A stretch of DNA of 53,772 nucleotides from Rachicladosporium sp. CCFEE 5018. Its lineage: Eukaryota; Ascomycota; Dothideomycetes; Cladosporiales; Cladosporiaceae. Location: positions 315,388 through 369,159 of the forward strand of contig KZ111164.1 of assembly GCA_002077045.2 (NCBI GenBank). The letters run 5' to 3'. The position numbers and the translations under genes are program-made. Below, one piece after another: positions 40,481 to 50,846 of this stretch. A model generated the notes under the pieces. The model searched no databases and was not told the DNA's origin. It saw nothing but the letters and a program-made list of their open reading frames with translations. The first letter of the stretch is position 1, and each line of letters begins with the position of its first letter.

Positions 40481-41431
40481 TGTCGTGGTTGATCCGGAAA
40501 TCTTGAAAAGTCATTAGTATTGCTATCGGTCGCTGACTTAATACTATCGACTGACATATTGTGATCCAGTCGTTTGAGATGTCGACTACTTGTCGATGCC
40601 GGAGATTGCTTGGCAGATTATGGTTTGGTGTTGCTAGTAGATACACTTGTACAGATCGAGATACAAGAAGATGTTGTTGGTCCAAGGAATGACTGATGTG
40701 GGTGATCACTGATGCGAACCGTGCGTGTCGGTAAGGTCGCTGGCAGAGATCTGCTTGGTGGTCGATGGTATGACAACAGGCACAATCGAAGAGACCTCAA
40801 AGGAGTGACAGGTCTGATCTAGGGCCAGTAGCACAGGGATCGAGATTAGTACTGAAGTACGGGAAACGAAATAGAAGAATGACGATGGAAGAAGTGCACG
40901 AGTGCGGACGAGGAAAGTGAATCAGGTAGATAAAAACCCTGGTGTCAGCTACAAGACACGAATGATGGGGAATGGCGTGGGTAAAGAATAGATCGACGGC
41001 GTGGAAGGTCCCACGGCACAGCGGCGAGTGGACTGGCGATGGCCAGGTACGAAAGTTAGTGGACGCGCGATTCGCGATAGTCTCTGGGGATGCCGGGACG
41101 ACGGCGTTGGTGTCGGACGCACAGGCGCATCGCCCACCAAGCGGCGGCCACACTGCTCCACCTCGTCTGCAGGAACACAAGTGCTGTCACCACGCTAGTC
41201 GACGCCATGTCTTGCTGATTCGCGGAGGCTCATCGGCTACTGTCAAGCAGGCCAAAAGTAGTGTGCACAATGTCGGAGGCTGCATTGGTTTGGTGCTGCG
41301 CCTTCACGCTGCTGCACGCACGACACGAAAACGCGTGAAGTGATGTCTGCTTTTGCGGTGCTGCTGAGAGAGTGCGATCATCGACGGACGCGCCGCACAC
41401 ATGCAGCGAGGTGCCATCGAGAACATGGCAG
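40481..41431 (-). promoter_or_regulatory. Upstream region of the Msn2-like gene, up to the duplication breakpoint
   Basis: About 950 bp with no supported gene. Transcription of the Msn2-like gene must start here or beyond 41432. The duplicated block begins at 41432, so any Msn2 regulatory DNA further upstream would be inside, or displaced by, the duplication. Confidence 0.5.
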
Positions 41432-43295
41432 TGTCGGAGCATGCGTCGAATGTTGACGTCGCAAACAGCGTGTCCACAGCTGTGGCAAGCTGCAGTTCAT
41501 GAACCAGCCTGTGGCGAGTGTTCACGAGTGGATGTTTCTCGATCAGGGCTGCAACGTAGCGGTCACTGCAACGAGACCTCCATCGCCACCTGCCTACGAG
41601 TCGAGCATTGTAGCCTCCATAGGTCAATCGAAACATGTGCTGTCGTACATGATACATGCGAGTTGTGGTCAAGCTTGCACGGAGAGGCTTGGGCGAATCC
41701 ATGTCCGACATGCAGCCTTTTCGACTTGTGTGGTTCGACAGCACGCCACATGCACGCGACGTGCAGCCAATCGAGCATCCCCGCGTAGCTATCGTGATGG
41801 TGTCCAGCTGTCTGTCCAACCGCCGAGACAGAGTGTGACGATGCCGATAGCCGATTGCTGAGTGTCGTCGTTCCGTTGCAGTGCATGGTACGTATGGCAT
41901 CGTTTCGGCGTGCAAGTCATGTTCGACTTTTGCCTATAGCAAGGAAATGAAACCTTCCAACTACGCGGCACATTTGACGCAGGTACGGGACACACTCGGA
42001 GGCGAAAGTGATAGGCAGACACAAGGCTGGTCATGGCAGCCCTGTGCCGATCACAGCGCCGACTGGCACACTAGCCTTGCGACCCTGGAGCGATACCACC
42101 AGCGTTTCACGTTGGTCTTTCGGCGTTTTCTCGAAGGCACAAGGACGGCAGGGCCACCGATCTCGATAGATTAATACGGTCAATATTGAGCCGACTTCGA
42201 AAATACATGGGCAGTAATCTCTTGGTTCGACTGCCTGCGTCTCTCAATAAGTGACGAGAAGCTCAAGGTTGGATTGAGAAGTCTGACATCGCAATATCGC
42301 AGGGCCGGACTCGTGAGACCAAACCCGAAATAGCAGCTATCCTGCCCGCCTATACTGCCCGCCTGCAGTAGTCTCCCAGCGTGCAGATAGCCACCCACAC
42401 CGGTACGTCAGACGCCTCGGGCGACCGCAACTACTGCAGGTACAATTTGCATCCAGCTGTTTCACGTGTACTGCATCGCGTGTTGCATTGCAGCATGCAG
42501 CCAGCTCGCCGTGCAATCTCCTTCTACTTACCATACTTCTTCCGTGTCGTCCTCCGAACATCACTCATGCCAATAATGCCGGCGATGCCATCACATGCCC
42601 TCGGTGAGATTACCGGCACCCATGACTTGCGCCGCGGGCGACCCTTACCTATATTGGTTGCTGAGCTTCCACGAGGCTTCTGCCGTCGACGGGGAACACA
42701 CGGCTTTGCGGGGAGGAGCCAGACTTTGATATGTGGAGGAATTCGAGCCGACCTTATCGCTTCTAATGCCAGCATTGACTGTGGACACGGATCCGAGGGT
42801 CCTCGGCAATCGAAAACGTGGCCTTGTGGTCGCAGATTTCGAGTTCATGGCGTTGAAGCGCTGCTACCGAGGGAAGGGTTCGTGGGATGGGCACGGATGG
42901 ATGGAGCGACTTCGCTGCTGTTGTATTTCGACGATTTTGCCACAGGCGTGAAGACCCTGAGTTTGAACGCACGTAAGCTCAGATATGGATGTTCTCGGTC
43001 ATCGATATTCGAACGCATTGTGATCCAATCGCACCGACCCGCGCTGAGACATCAGCGAGTCGTGCTTTCACCTGCGATCAACAATGTCCTCTCTAGACCA
43101 CTGATGCAACTATGATGCAACGAAATTTTTTCGTTTGACGAAGGAGATGCTAGGTGCAAGTACCGATAGGACAGGCCTCGGGTCACCTCCAACTCAGTAA
43201 TGTATGTACAGCATGCAGCATACTACTTCCCATTAACTTCACGCCTATGCACTCCATCGATGCCTGTTTACCTTTCGCTACAAGGCTATTGTCGT
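41432..43295. other. Duplicated stretch without a recognised gene (copy 2)
   Basis: Counterpart of 765-2619, differing at scattered positions of mixed type. Open frames on both strands (for example 42381-43115, +) show no recognisable domain. Towards its right end (from about 43200) the changes become strongly biased to C>T and G>A. Confidence 0.45.
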
Positions 43296-43780
43296 TTACG
43301 CGTTAATGTTATGCAGCTAGACCTCCTGCTCGCTCCTCGCGGGCTGAACCGGCTAGCCAATAAGATGGATCTTATCTAGTTAACGCTCATGAAGAGCGTC
43401 TACCTCGCAATGTACCACCTAATGCCCTCGTAGCACGGAGTTGTTTAAGACAGCTAGTATCGGGTAGAAGCATCATGAAGAGAGAAAGGTGATTGCTATG
43501 AGGGTTTTTGTGTGAGGAAGGATATTACCAGAGGGAAGTCACATAGACAGATAATCAAGCAATACAGTAATTCTCTATTGAGGTTCGCCTTTACAACTCA
43601 CGGAGGTGAAATCAGGCTGCCCTCGTACGTCCAGTATTCGTTGAAGTATTAAGCATTCTCGAGTACAAGATCAAGATCGATGCTCATTGGGATTTCGGTC
43701 GACGTCTCGTTGAAGCCAATCAATGGCTGTGGCATCTGGTTGAAGAAGGTTGAGTTGGCATTTCCGGGGTCGAGGCGGAT
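43296..43780 (-). pseudogene. Alpha-carbonic anhydrase remnant (copy 2)
   Basis: Only the region of exon 3 remains, interrupted by a 160-bp insertion (43439-43598); exons 1 and 2, including the signal peptide and all three zinc-binding histidines, are deleted. Nonsense changes relative to the intact copy: CAA to TAA (43649-43651, in the NAQYF block), CAG to TAG (43376-43378, in SVNQM) and TGG to TAG in the VWLHN block near the end. There is also a one-base insertion in a GCG-rich stretch near 43341. No function is possible. Confidence 0.92.
43439..43598. mobile_element. 160-bp insertion with 5-bp target duplication (MITE-like or small solo LTR)
   Basis: Present in copy 2, absent at the empty site in copy 1, where a single CACGG occurs at about 2756-2760. 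Here CACGG stands on both sides (43434-43438 and 43599-43603). The inserted DNA begins AGTTGT and ends ACAACT, a perfect 6-bp terminal inverted repeat. It has no coding capacity. A 5-bp duplication fits several DNA transposon groups and also LTR elements; the inner TGTTTAAGA...TTTACA ends resemble an LTR, but flanks measured from those ends do not match, so a MITE-like element is preferred. Confidence 0.72.
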
Positions 43781-44276
43781 CTAGGTGAATTGTCAGCATA
43801 CAGACACGTGCGGCGAGGCATCGATGCCCAGCTTTGAGCCGCAAGCATGGTCCAGACCGCAGCAAGACCGGGGGAACTCGCACGTTTTGCTTGGCCTCTG
43901 TCGGCACATAACATTGCTATGTGAGCGATAGCAGAGGGTGTGAGTGCCGCGGCTTGGGAGAAGCGCCGGGGACGCACTAGGTCGATGGTGATGAAGCAAT
44001 GATAGGTGATGGGGGCGGTGCTGGCTCGGCATTGATGTCGACAGTGCTTGGCAAACCATCCCACACGGTCGATGACATTTGAGCGAGTCTGCGCAAAGAT
44101 TACGCAATGGGGTACCATAGGTGGAACGAGCAAGTAGATTGGTCTGTCGGTATGCCAATTGAGTCGACAGAATAACGACCGATCAAGTCATGCATTTATG
44201 TGTGCAGTGCAGTGCTCCACCACGTGAACGAGATGATTACGAAGGTCACCATCATCACGCCTCAGGTTCAAGATAT
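43781..44276. other. Deletion junction and intergenic region (copy 2)
   Basis: A short remnant of carbonic anhydrase intron 2 (to about 43805) is joined directly to DNA that in copy 1 lies near 4082. This removes about 1.1 kb. The cysteine-rich frame mentioned for copy 1 is partly present (KTCEFPRSCCGLDHACGSK) but lacks its downstream part. No gene is called. Confidence 0.55.
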
Positions 44277-47200
44277 CTATAATCCCTCGTCTACAATCCA
44301 CTTCCACAGAAGTGCGAAGTAAGCCTCATCCACAGGCTTCACCGATTGTAGCACAGGCAAGCATTTCACTGACTTATCCACCGCGAAGATCTTCCGCTCC
44401 TTGATCTCATCACCCGAAGTCTTGTCGACTCCTTTCGGTTCCTTATCTCCATAAGCGTTCCTCCAAAGCTCGAGCAATTGCAACGCAGGGCTTTGCGATC
44501 CCTCCTCTGCAAGAGCCTCGAGCTTTTTGACCCAGTCGGCAGGACCGATGATTTCGAACTCACGCTTTGCCTTCAGCCAACCCGAAAGATCGCTCCACGT
44601 CGGCGTTGTGTGTGAATTGACGACATGATATATCTCCAGTCCGTCAACCTCATCTTCGTGCTGCCGACCCGCACCTTGTATCAACGCAGTAGCGCAGATG
44701 TCAACAGGTAGCCAGTCAAGCACCTCGTCCTCCAGCGCTGGCAGAGTTCCGGTCTCACGCACCGAGCCCAACATCAATGGCCAAGCCTCCTTCGCGTTCC
44801 AGACGCCAGTCTTGGTGTCGCCGGCCACCTGGCCCACGCGGAAGATGGCAACACGGCCGCGAAGCCGGTCGAATCCATTCGCGCGAGCACAAATCTGCTC
44901 GGCCACCCATTTGCTCTTCGAGTAGCCGAGGTCGGTCGCCACAGCAGGGTCATCAATGAGGATCTCAGGGATAGGAGATGATGGAGATGCCATGACGCTT
45001 GCGACTGAGGAGCAGAAAGCTATGCGAGGCGCTGATCGTGAAGCTGGCGCCGCGAGTGCGAGATTTATCAGGTGGGAGAGTCCAGCTATGCTATCTCTAA
45101 CGAAGCTGCGCAGCTTCATGCGAAAGTTGACCGACCACGCCACGTGCATGATTATCGTAGCTTCGCGTGCAAGTTTGGCGTAGGTCTCTTGGTCGAGTCC
45201 AAGTTCTGCGTCAGACAGCCGAGCTGGAAGGACGACTACCTTGTCGTTAGGGTCGTCATTCAGAGACAGGAGTCGCCTGTAGGAAAGTGCTTTCGCAACG
45301 CGCTCGCGTGCAGCATGCGCATCTGCTCCACGGACAAGACAGTAGATTCTGCTGATCGAAGAGTCTGCACGGTACTGGGACAAGATGTGAGCGCCAAGTG
45401 CTCCCGTTGCGCCTGTCACGATCACGACGCCGCCGCGTGTCGTGCCATTGGTCCTCTCTTCTTCGCGTGCTGGACTTTTGGTCTCACTCATCATAAATTG
45501 ACTGTACTCTTCCACGAGTTGCTTCATGTACTCATGGTCATTGCCGACACCAGTAGTATTCGCATCCTGACCATGCCGCCGCTTGAGCACATAGTCTGCT
45601 AGGCCGTTGACGGTGCTGTAGTCCTCTACCACAGTGATTGGCAGATTTCTCTGATCAGCAGGTAGCAGTCTACGCAGTCGCGATCGGATCTGCATACCAG
45701 CCACAGAGTCGATCCCGTACGAGTGTAAATCTGTCTCCTCGGTCAATCCACTTTTGTGTGAAGCTACGTTGTTAATGATTTCCTTGACAGTGTCGACGAG
45801 ATCCTCGTCTTTCACCGCCGTCTCGTCATTAGCGTCGCTGTCGGTGTACGCAGCTGCAATCTCAGCAGCGAATCGCTTCTCTGTCGCACCACGAATGATT
45901 GTGCCCTTGCTGCTCTTCTCGAGCGGTGTCGTGAGCTTTGCCATTGGCACTACGGAGCTTTTCGAAATCCTTGCGTGGTCTTGGCTACCACTATTGAGCT
46001 TCTCGATGCTTGGCCAGACTCGCGCCATGAAGTCCGCGTCGCGCAGCTCGGCCGCTTTATCGGATCTGAAGACCAGCACACCCGGGTACGGTTGTCCCGT
46101 TCCAAAGATCAATGCGTCCTCGACCAGATCTGACGTAGCGGTTGCTGCTTCGAGGGGTGCAGGGTCAAATTTCTTGCCCGTGATAAGCGTCAGCTGCGAG
46201 TCTGCACGAGAGTGGTACTTCCATGCACCCTTGATCGTTGGATGTGGCTCAAAGAGATCTGACGTGGCGTACGAGCCATCATCACGATTTCTCTTCGCCA
46301 TGTGTGGCCAATCCTTGAGCACGATCAGCTCGCCTAGGTCTTCGTCGCGTGGCTCGAAGCGAGTATACTGGTCATCGCTCGATCCACGCAGGTACTGCCA
46401 CTCAATATCTCCCTCGTAATTGCGATGGGAGTTCAGAAGGAAGCCACACTCCGCGCTACCAAATCTTGAAATAAGATTCACACCCCCCTTCACGAGTCGG
46501 TCTCCGATTTCGGCAGGCAATGCAGCACCGCCAACGCCAGTTATGTCCATGTTTTGCAAGTACTTCAGACCTGCGTCGTCCGCCTCAAGCATCTGCAGCA
46601 CGTATGGGACTGAGCTGAAGTACTTCACCTTCGCTGTCGAGCTATCATCGGCAGAAGCGGCAGCGGCCACGTCAAGGCACTTAACGATGTTCCGCGCTGT
46701 GATGGGCACTGCCTTACCGGGGAAGAGCCAGATCTGTGCGCCACTAGACCATGCACGGAAGAGATCTGCTATTCCGCCGTGATAAAGTGGAGTGGTGGTG
46801 AACGACGCCGCATCCTTCCCATTGGGGAACGACGGTAATACACCAACAGCGGCATGATGAGGTTGCGGAATCGGTTTCGGCATCCCGGATGACGTGCCAG
46901 AGGTGTGATGCAAGTAAGCCACATCGTGCTCCGACACTATGTGCACAGGTAAATGCTCCTTAACGGCGCTCGGAGGCGTTGCCTTAGAGGCGTCCACAGA
47001 CAGCTGCTTCACTGACAACGGCGAGCTCCCGTTCAACGCCGCTGTGGCACGAGCAAGATCTGCGTATTGCTCATGAAAGAGCAGTAAAGGCACTTCGCAC
47101 TGCTCGCAAAGCGCCTTAATGGCAGCAGGCTGGCACTGTGGGGCGATCAGCAGTACCGCATGGCCGAGCTTCATCAGCGCCAGCCAGGTGAAGAGAAGGT

Positions 47201-47501
47201 CAGGTGTGCTCGGACATAGCATTCCAATGGTCGCGCGTTCTGATAGAACATCTCTGTGGTCGTTGAGTAGGGAGCGGGCCACTTCAACTGTCCTGCTCCT
47301 CACTTGCGAGAATGTGAAACTTGTGTACGTCCAATCGCCCTTCGAGTCAGTACCAGATGGCGCGGGGAAGGCCACTGCAGCAGCATCCGGTAACGCATCA
47401 GCCTGAGCGTCTACGAAGGCATTGACAGTCTTGTGAGGTTGCTGTAGTCCTAATGCAGCGGCTTGGCCCAAGGTGCAGGTGAAGTAGTTTGGCTGAGCCA
47501 T
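44277..47501 (-). CDS. NRPS-like carboxylate reductase (A-T-R), copy 2
   Basis: Single exon, again exactly 1074 residues with no gap relative to the paralogue at 4566-7790. All motifs are kept: HHTSGTSSGMPKP, RFGSAECG, EKSSKGT with the A10 Lys, SYGIDSVAG with the carrier Ser, TGATGALG and YSKSK. By eye about 40 of the first 400 residues differ from copy 1, but only about 7 of the next 235. The dense differences cluster at about 150-185 (for example TDALDKAR versus TAALNGSS) and 225-290, inside the adenylation domain. Preservation of length and catalytic residues indicates both are or were recently functional; the clustered changes could alter substrate choice or be a conversion boundary. Confidence 0.92.
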   Translation of the reverse strand: MAQPNYFTCTLGQAAALGLQQPHKTVNAFVDAQADALPDAAAVAFPAPSGTDSKGDWTYTSFTFSQVRSRTVEVARSLLNDHRDVLSERATIGMLCPSTPDLLFTWLALMKLGHAVLLIAPQCQPAAIKALCEQCEVPLLLFHEQYADLARATAALNGSSPLSVKQLSVDASKATPPSAVKEHLPVHIVSEHDVAYLHHTSGTSSGMPKPIPQPHHAAVGVLPSFPNGKDAASFTTTPLYHGGIADLFRAWSSGAQIWLFPGKAVPITARNIVKCLDVAAAASADDSSTAKVKYFSSVPYVLQMLEADDAGLKYLQNMDITGVGGAALPAEIGDRLVKGGVNLISRFGSAECGFLLNSHRNYEGDIEWQYLRGSSDDQYTRFEPRDEDLGELIVLKDWPHMAKRNRDDGSYATSDLFEPHPTIKGAWKYHSRADSQLTLITGKKFDPAPLEAATATSDLVEDALIFGTGQPYPGVLVFRSDKAAELRDADFMARVWPSIEKLNSGSQDHARISKSSVVPMAKLTTPLEKSSKGTIIRGATEKRFAAEIAAAYTDSDANDETAVKDEDLVDTVKEIINNVASHKSGLTEETDLHSYGIDSVAGMQIRSRLRRLLPADQRNLPITVVEDYSTVNGLADYVLKRRHGQDANTTGVGNDHEYMKQLVEEYSQFMMSETKSPAREEERTNGTTRGGVVIVTGATGALGAHILSQYRADSSISRIYCLVRGADAHAARERVAKALSYRRLLSLNDDPNDKVVVLPARLSDAELGLDQETYAKLAREATIIMHVAWSVNFRMKLRSFVRDSIAGLSHLINLALAAPASRSAPRIAFCSSVASVMASPSSPIPEILIDDPAVATDLGYSKSKWVAEQICARANGFDRLRGRVAIFRVGQVAGDTKTGVWNAKEAWPLMLGSVRETGTLPALEDEVLDWLPVDICATALIQGAGRQHEDEVDGLEIYHVVNSHTTPTWSDLSGWLKAKREFEIIGPADWVKKLEALAEEGSQSPALQLLELWRNAYGDKEPKGVDKTSGDEIKERKIFAVDKSVKCLPVLQSVKPVDEAYFALLWKWIVDEGL

Positions 47502-47794
47502 CGTGTTGGTCCAGCCGACTCTGTTGGTGGGGGGTGGGAAGGACAGGAGACTGGAAGGATCACAAGAGAGCGGAGTGCATGGTCACCTACCTTGGCGGAG
47601 GTCCCTTCGGTGGACTGGCCTACGATGCATTCTAAAGTTAGAGTAAGTAGAAAGGAAGGTGCGACTGCGATGACTTCACTTCCATTTCGCGCTGCATGAC
47701 TCGCAGTGGTGTCCCTAGATTGTAAACATGAGTCGCTTCCTTCGTCAGTCAACATTTGTCCATCTTCTAGTCTCTTCCCTACTCGAGTGCGTAC
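47502..47794. promoter_or_regulatory. Shared divergent promoter, NRPS-like reductase / Spp2-like (copy 2)
   Basis: 293 bp between the two start codons. The reductase-proximal part has many substitutions and small indels relative to copy 1, whereas the 60 bp before the Spp2-like start is nearly identical. Confidence 0.6.
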
Positions 47795-49051
47795 ATGACC
47801 GTCAAGATGAGTGTCGCTGGAGCGCCTCAGAAGATCTCACTGGGACTGATAAGGAAAACCCCAGCGTCCATCAACGGTGTGAAGCGCTCCCACGCGGCGC
47901 TCCAAGAAAATGGCGACGACGAGGACGTTCAGGAGCGAGCGACCAAGGTGTCACATTTCGATAGCAATGCCGGCGGCGCCATCGACGAGGGCAAGAAGGA
48001 CGATGTCAGGGGTCCGTTGATCATCGCAAGGCAAGCGAATCGAAACTGGAAGGACTCCGCCAAGACACGTCGAAGCCAGAGTAATGGGATTCCTAAGATG
48101 CAAAGTGGGCAAGTACACAGCCGAGAGCACACAGTGGACGTGAAGCCAACGCCTGGACTGGTCTTGCGTGAAAGAACAGTGAAGGATGACGAGCCTGTCG
48201 AAGATGGTACGGCCAGTGAGACGCCTACAGCGACTGCTCAATCTACGCCACGATCTACTGAGGATCGAGCGATGGACGCTCTGCTAGGCAAAGAGACGAA
48301 GTCTACTCTTGTTGTGCCAGCGGCGACCGAGGATGAGGCGTTCGCGCAGGACATTACCACAGCACCCAACATGGCCACGCTTGATGACTACGCACGAGTA
48401 CCCGTCGAGCAATTTGGCGCAGCTATGCTACGTGGTATGGGCTGGAAGGATGGCGAGGGGATCGGTCTCAACAAGGGCAAGAAGGCGGAGAAGACGAAGA
48501 TACCCGAGCGCAGACCTGCACTACTGGGTATCGGGGCCAAGGAAGAGGCAGCTGTGGCGGGCGAGATGGGTGCATGGGGCAAAGCTGCAAGGGGTTACAA
48601 AGGCAAAGACCCCGTCATCTACAATCCGATCTTGCTGCGGGACAAGCGGACTGGGGAGCTGTTCACCGAAGAGGAATTGCAGAAGCGGAAGGAAACAATG
48701 GAGAGGGAGAAGCTGGATCTGGAGTTCGAGGAGAAGGAAAAAAAACGCGAGCTGGCTGTTGAGAAAGAGCGACAGAAGAAGCGAGAAGGTAGAGACTCTG
48801 AGCGGGATCATCGCAGCCGGAAAGAGGACTCACACGATAGGGACAGGCACAGTCGTAGGGAGCGCGACCGCAGTCGAGACAGGCGGAGACATGACAGCAG
48901 TGAAGACGAAGAGGATCGAAGGAGGCGAAAGGAGAAAGAACGACGACGACGTGAAAGAGATCGTTACGATGACGACCAACGAGAGCGATCGAAACGAAGT
49001 GATCGAGACAGCCACAAGCGCCGTGACAGGAGCAGCGACCGTAGGCGATGA
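47795..49051 (+). CDS. SPP2: Spp2/GPKOW-like G-patch splicing factor, copy 2
   Basis: Single exon, 418 residues. The G-patch (FGAAMLRGMGWKDGEGIG) and the Arg/Asp-Ser tail are intact. Compared with copy 1, two codons are missing after KISLGL and scattered substitutions lie mainly in the disordered N-terminal half; the G-patch and the following 70 residues are essentially identical. The usual state in fungi is one gene, so retention of two full frames is notable. The convergent neighbour is the GH79 pseudogene. Confidence 0.84.
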   Translation: MTVKMSVAGAPQKISLGLIRKTPASINGVKRSHAALQENGDDEDVQERATKVSHFDSNAGGAIDEGKKDDVRGPLIIARQANRNWKDSAKTRRSQSNGIPKMQSGQVHSREHTVDVKPTPGLVLRERTVKDDEPVEDGTASETPTATAQSTPRSTEDRAMDALLGKETKSTLVVPAATEDEAFAQDITTAPNMATLDDYARVPVEQFGAAMLRGMGWKDGEGIGLNKGKKAEKTKIPERRPALLGIGAKEEAAVAGEMGAWGKAARGYKGKDPVIYNPILLRDKRTGELFTEEELQKRKETMEREKLDLEFEEKEKKRELAVEKERQKKREGRDSERDHRSRKEDSHDRDRHSRRERDRSRDRRRHDSSEDEEDRRRRKEKERRRRERDRYDDDQRERSKRSDRDSHKRRDRSSDRRR

Positions 49052-49116
49052 GCGGCGTGATCCTCGTCAGCGATATGAGGGAGACATTTCTGCCGATAGA
49101 TACTGTTGAGTACAAG

Positions 49117-50846
49117 CTACTGGAAGCATACAATGACTGCACTGCTCCGCGGCACTTCCAAGCTCAGCTTCCCTCTCCTTCCAACCTTCACCGTCTGACC
49201 TCTCGTTACGTTGTTCTGCAGCACCGGCAGCCCGTTGTTCAGCTCATAGTTGTAGCTATACCCATCGTAAGTGACTCCAGTGATCGCATCGCTCCCGTTC
49301 GCGGATAGCCGCTCTACCGCATACTTCCCCTGCACCCCTCTTGGCAGTTGGAAGTCATACTGCACGACAGGTCGTGGGTAATCGTTCGTGAAATTGTTGC
49401 CCGCTGTCACGTTGTACTCCTCCATTTGTATCACGATCAGCTTCGACAGTTTGCCAGAAACGTAGCTCACGTACGCGGCCTCCCGTTCGCTCGGTAATGG
49501 TATGTTCACGACCGAAGGCAACTTGGCGCTGTTCGTGAGATCGCCCAGAAAGGCGGCTACAGCCACATTCCCATAGTACGGTGCCTTCGTGCCCTTGGCT
49601 GTGATGTTCGTCTCTACCGGCTGCCAACTTTGATACCGGTAATTCGTTCCCTGATGCATGTGCACACGCTGGATGTTGTTGGCAACGCACCAGAGGTTAA
49701 AGTCTACGCCCCAGAGTGTGGCTCCGAAGGTGTTTGAGAGACCGGGTCGCCCTTGATTGTAGAGAGAATTGGTTTCGCCGAGGATGAATGGGAGGTCTGG
49801 GTTCAAGTCATGAGGCAGAGCGGCAAGGAGACGAGATTCGTTGAGTTGCTTCGCAATACTGGCCACTGTGGAGGTGTGGTTCATTAGAGTGCCTTGGAGA
49901 GTCACGCCTGGCACGGTGGCCCCGGAGATGTAGCTGGAAGCGATGTCAGTGGCAGGAACAGGCTTCCGGGTGGAGTTCAGGTGGTAGTCCGAACGACGAG
50001 ACACCTCAAGCTGGAACAATGAGCATGTATGCGGCTAACCTACTTGTGGGATGAGATGATGGCAATGTCCTTGTCCTGGTCGAGGTCATCCTCAAAGGTC
50101 GTGATAGGGTTCAGACTGTTGCTTGTGCCTGCAAACGACGGCGCATAGAACTTGTACAGCCCGTCAGTAGCGAGATCGGGGCATGCCTTCTCCAGTGCTG
50201 TTCGGATCGCCCGTGTCCAGTACAGCCACTCATCAACATAGCTCTGCTCGTTCCAGCTTGCAGGTCTGACAGGACCCTGTGCAGAGGTTTTGAATAAATC
50301 AGGCTCGTTGCCGAGCTCCCAGAATGCAAGCTTTCCACCTTCGAGGGCTTTGCATGCATATGCGACAGAGTCGATGAGTCCTTGACGAGCCACACTGCTA
50401 TTGCGGCCGAGATTGAAGCCATGAACATACCTTGTGTTCGGCGACGTGAGGTAAGACTCGAATTACTTTGGTCCGATAGTGATCGTCGTTGGGTAGTCTG
50501 GGGACTTCGCCGGGTCGACAATGCCAACAAGAGCTGTGTCGAGCGACTTATTGAACACTGCGTAGTCCTGAGTGTTGCCGCCGACTCTAATCAAGGGTTT
50601 GATGCCGGTGAAGGCTCCTAAGTTGTTGAGGAGATTGTTCGAGAAGGTGTTCGGGTTCGCAAGGTCGCCAGCAAAGTCGGGAAAAGAGGAGAACTCGATG
50701 GAATACGACACGAATGGCTGCAGTGGGACGCCTGCGCTGGAGGTAGGATCGCGAGGAATTGATACTGCTTCAGAATGATGCGGTGAATTGGCTATACTCG
50801 TCCTGGTCACCAGTGCCAGCAAGGCAAGAAGAGAAAGAGTTGCCAT
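49117..50846 (-). pseudogene. GH79-family glycosidase, copy 2, with one premature stop
   Basis: Same exon layout as copy 1: 50846-50044 and 49933-49117, intron donor GTAGGT instead of GTAAGT. A single change turns Tyr128 (TAC) into TAA at 50465-50463, ending the product at 127 residues, before either catalytic Glu. The rest of the frame is open and both catalytic motifs remain (ELGNEPDLF, GETNSL). Two further amino-acid changes lie close by (Trp to Ser and Lys to Arg in the LTWPNTK block). This looks like a very young pseudogene, a null allele, or a base-calling error. A downstream restart would lack the signal peptide. Confidence 0.82.

Noticed and set aside
41304..41915. 203-codon minus-strand frame spanning the copy 2 left breakpoint
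   Set aside because: It crosses from unique into duplicated DNA and is disrupted in copy 1; no recognisable content.
43439..43598. Reading the 160-bp insertion as a solo LTR from TGTTTAAGA to TTTACA
   Set aside because: The 5 bp next to those ends (GGAGT and ACTCA) do not match, whereas AGTTGT...ACAACT is flanked by a perfect CACGG duplication.
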